34,442 nt of DNA from Clostridiales bacterium (lineage in GTDB: Bacteria > Bacillota > Clostridia > Oscillospirales > Oscillospiraceae). A program made the position numbers and the translations under genes. Positions 32,685 to 34,442 of the stretch are shown in pieces. Below the pieces are notes generated by a model. That model was not told the DNA's origin, ran no database searches, and saw only the letters and a list, made by a program, of their open reading frames with translations. Within the stretch, counting starts at the first letter, position 1, and the number at the start of each line of letters is the position of its first letter. Location: NCBI GenBank assembly GCA_022772585.1, contig JALEZN010000030.1, forward strand, positions 1 to 34,442, written 5' to 3'.

Positions 32685-32699
32685 AGCAAAAGCTGCGTC

Positions 32700-33830
32700 C
32701 TATGAGCCGGAACGGGCCAGGCGGCGGCGCACATCCTGCTTGAGCAGGGTATAAAGCACCGAGGCCGCCGGCACGCTGAGCAGCACACCGGGCAGGCCGA
32801 AGAGGCCTCCGCCCACCGTTACCGCTGTCAGCACCCAGATACCGGGCAGGCCGATAGAGGTGCCCACCACCCGGGGATAGATCACATTACCTTCAATTTG
32901 CTGGAGGATGACCAGGAAAACAAGGAAGATAAGAGCCTTCACCGGCGAGACCATCACCAGCAGGAAGGCCGCCAGCACGGCGCCCACATAGGCACCCGCC
33001 ACCGGCACCAGGGCAGACGCGCCGATGATCACCCCGATCAGCGGCGCGTAGTCGGCCTGGATGAAGAGCATCCCCGCAGCGCACAGCCCGCCCAGGATGC
33101 AGGCCTCAATGAGCTGGCCCGAGACGAAATTGGTGAAGGTTGCGGCGGTGAGGTGGACCACATTCAGCACAGCGTCGGCCGCTTTGGCAGGCACATAGGC
33201 CCGCAGGACCCGGCGGCACTGGGGCAGCAGGGTCTCCCGTCCGCTGAGCATGTAGATGGAGAAGATCACCGACATGAGCCCGGTGACCAGGGCAGAGATC
33301 AGCGTCCCGGTGAATGCCACCACGCTCAGCACCGTATTGCTCACCCCCTGGGCCAGCCCCTCCAGGGCGCTTTTCAGGTAGGTGGTGAGCTCCGGGATCT
33401 GGATCCGGTTCAGAAAATCCGCGTCCACATGAAGGTAAGCAAAGAGTTTCTCCGCCATCTCCCGCAGATTGTAGAGATATCCCGACAGGCTGGCCGCGAA
33501 GAGCTGGCCGCTCTCCACCACCTTGGGGACCACGAAGGAGACCAGAATTCCCAGTGCGGCGATGAGCAGCAGATAGGAGGACACCACCGCCAGAGGGCGG
33601 CTCAGCCTCGAAGCGCCCAGATGGCGCAGCCCCCGGTCGTACAGCCGGTAAAAGGCCTGGCAGGGCCGGTTGAGAACGAAGGCCAGGGCAAAACCCAGAT
33701 ACACCGGCCGCAGCAGGCCCAGCAGCCTGCCCGCGAAGTCCAGCAGGGCGTCCAACCTGAGCACTACCAGCATGAGCCCGGCGGCAAATGCGATGATCGC
33801 CAGAATGCTTTGAAGCTTCTTTTTTTCCAT
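32700..33830 (-). CDS. AI-2E family transporter (TqsA/PerM-like)
   Basis: The ATG at 33830 follows GGAGG by six bases; upstream in-frame codons cover the promoter and were rejected. The 376-residue protein shows the AI-2E family plan: paired N-terminal helices ending in RPVYLGFALAFVLNRPCQAF, a helical hairpin near 70-110, a central amphipathic cytosolic or membrane-peripheral region, and a C-terminal half with LIGVIIGASALVPVAGAYVG and the motif LQQIEGNVIYPRVVGTSIGL. Members have been linked to autoinducer-2 or small-molecule efflux and to Na+/H+ exchange, so the substrate is unsettled. It has its own promoter and is divergent from the Fe-S scaffold gene. Confidence 0.92.
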   Translation of the reverse strand: MEKKKLQSILAIIAFAAGLMLVVLRLDALLDFAGRLLGLLRPVYLGFALAFVLNRPCQAFYRLYDRGLRHLGASRLSRPLAVVSSYLLLIAALGILVSFVVPKVVESGQLFAASLSGYLYNLREMAEKLFAYLHVDADFLNRIQIPELTTYLKSALEGLAQGVSNTVLSVVAFTGTLISALVTGLMSVIFSIYMLSGRETLLPQCRRVLRAYVPAKAADAVLNVVHLTAATFTNFVSGQLIEACILGGLCAAGMLFIQADYAPLIGVIIGASALVPVAGAYVGAVLAAFLLVMVSPVKALIFLVFLVILQQIEGNVIYPRVVGTSIGLPGIWVLTAVTVGGGLFGLPGVLLSVPAASVLYTLLKQDVRRRLARSGS

Positions 33831-33872
33831 AGAGGACCTCCATTCCGGGACCGGTTGGGGATATTCACTGTT

Positions 33873-33901
33873 ACTATACCATTCCCCGGCCCCCCCGTCA
33901 A
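33873..33901 (-). promoter_or_regulatory. Sigma-A promoter of the AI-2E transporter gene
   Basis: On the minus strand TTGACG (33896-33901), 17 bases and TATAGT (33873-33878) lie 43 bases before the start codon. Confidence 0.85.
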
Positions 33902-33944
33902 CGGAAAAGGCCCCCGCCTTCCGCGTGCAGATCTCTGTCTTGCC

Positions 33945-33973
33945 TTGACTTTTTTGCCTTATCTTCTTATAAT
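33945..33973 (+). promoter_or_regulatory. Sigma-A promoter of the Fe-S scaffold gene
   Basis: TTGACT (33945-33950), a 17-base spacer and TATAAT (33968-33973) lie 68 bases before the ATG. It is almost identical in form to the promoter at 31288. No IscR-type box was recognised. Confidence 0.92.
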
Positions 33974-34041
33974 TCATAATAGGACTTTGTCCCCGGGATG
34001 ACAAGGGAGCGCATGCATCTGCCGCAGAGAAAGGAATCGCT

Positions 34042-34442
34042 ATGTATACCGATAAAGTCATGGATTACTTCAATCACCCCCGCAACGCCGGTTCGCTGGA
34101 AGATCCCGACGCCGTGGGCGTGGCGGGCAACCCCAAGTGCGGGGACATCATGCAGGTCACCCTGCGGGTGGAGGACGGCGTCATTACCGACGCCCGGTTC
34201 AAGACCTTTGGCTGCGCCGCCGCCATCGCCACCAGTTCCATGGCCACTGAGATGATCAAGGGCCGCACCGTGGAACAGGCCTTCACCCTCACCAACGAGC
34301 AGGTGGCCGAGGCTCTGGGCGGCCTGCCCCTGCACAAGATGCACTGTTCCGTGCTGGCCGAGCAGGCCATCAAGGCCGCCGTCGGCGACTACTACGTCCG
34401 CCAGGGCATCCTGGACGAGTCCGAGATCCGGACCTACGGCGA
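34042..34442 (+). CDS. IscU/NifU-type iron-sulfur cluster scaffold, 3' end missing
   Basis: The gene starts at ATG 34042 with AAAGGA seven bases upstream and runs off the right window edge after 133 residues. The three scaffold cysteines are present: C33 in GNPKCGD, C58 in TFGCAAAIATSS and C102 in KMHCS; D35 of the CGD motif and the LPLHKMHCSVLAEQAI helix match the NifU N-terminal/IscU fold. It should assemble Fe-S clusters from iron and cysteine-derived sulfur and pass them to target proteins. The HKMH replaces the LPPVK motif of proteobacterial IscU, as in the NifU-like scaffolds of Clostridia. The tail after CSVLAEQAIKAAV may be near the natural end. No cysteine desulfurase is visible in this window. 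Confidence 0.93.
   Translation, partial: MYTDKVMDYFNHPRNAGSLEDPDAVGVAGNPKCGDIMQVTLRVEDGVITDARFKTFGCAAAIATSSMATEMIKGRTVEQAFTLTNEQVAEALGGLPLHKMHCSVLAEQAIKAAVGDYYVRQGILDESEIRTYG

Noticed and set aside
34042-34442. NifU-like reading as an intact gene
   Set aside because: The frame is still open at the right window edge, so the gene is reported as partial.
1-34442. CRISPR arrays, tRNA and rRNA genes, transposases
   Set aside because: No regularly spaced repeats, cloverleaf-like sequences, rRNA blocks or transposase motifs were seen on either strand.

Overview
The window looks like a chromosomal segment of a moderately high-GC Gram-positive Clostridia, most likely a gut Oscillospiraceae relative. 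This is inferred from GC-rich codon use, S-layer homology (SLH) anchors, AGGAGG-type ribosome sites, the YibE/F, NEW3/GldG/DUF4340 and UMF1 families, and a Clostridia-style fluoride riboswitch. No rRNA, tRNA or CRISPR array was seen.

Left part (1-11.7 kb, + strand): the 3' part of an ECF sigma factor gene is followed, with overlapping ends, by a small two-TM protein, a polytopic membrane protein and a PrsW-type intramembrane protease. After a terminator come a second small two-TM protein, apparently a paralogue of the first, and a 3017-residue secreted SLH protein. Together they suggest an envelope-sensing sigma/protease unit next to a giant surface protein. The 11.6-12.4 kb stretch holds hairpins and decayed genes, including a frameshifted XRE regulator.

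Centre (12.4-18.9 kb, - strand): a YibE/F membrane protein and a 1756-residue SLH-anchored metallophosphatase with a choice-of-anchor-I-like propeller form a probable operon. The 18.9-20.15 kb stretch is a gene graveyard: a fused fragment of a zinc-dependent phospholipase C and a UMF1-type transporter, a multi-hairpin repeat, and an M28 peptidase fragment cut at both ends.

Right centre (20.1-30.2 kb, - strand): a response regulator/histidine kinase pair is followed, after a terminator, by an ABC export-type operon in the order NEW3 protein, ATPase, permease, (hairpin terminator), ATPase, permease, GldG-like protein, DUF4340 protein. Two members are broken as read: the second ATPase has a one-base frameshift just after Walker B, and the DUF4340 gene has an in-frame stop lying inside a perfect 27-bp inverted repeat.

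Right end (30.5-34.4 kb): a nitroreductase, a run of three tandem hairpins, a fluoride riboswitch with promoter and terminator in front of a cation/proton antiporter, an AI-2E family transporter, and the 5' part of an IscU/NifU-type Fe-S scaffold. The last two genes are divergent and each has a near-consensus sigma-A promoter.
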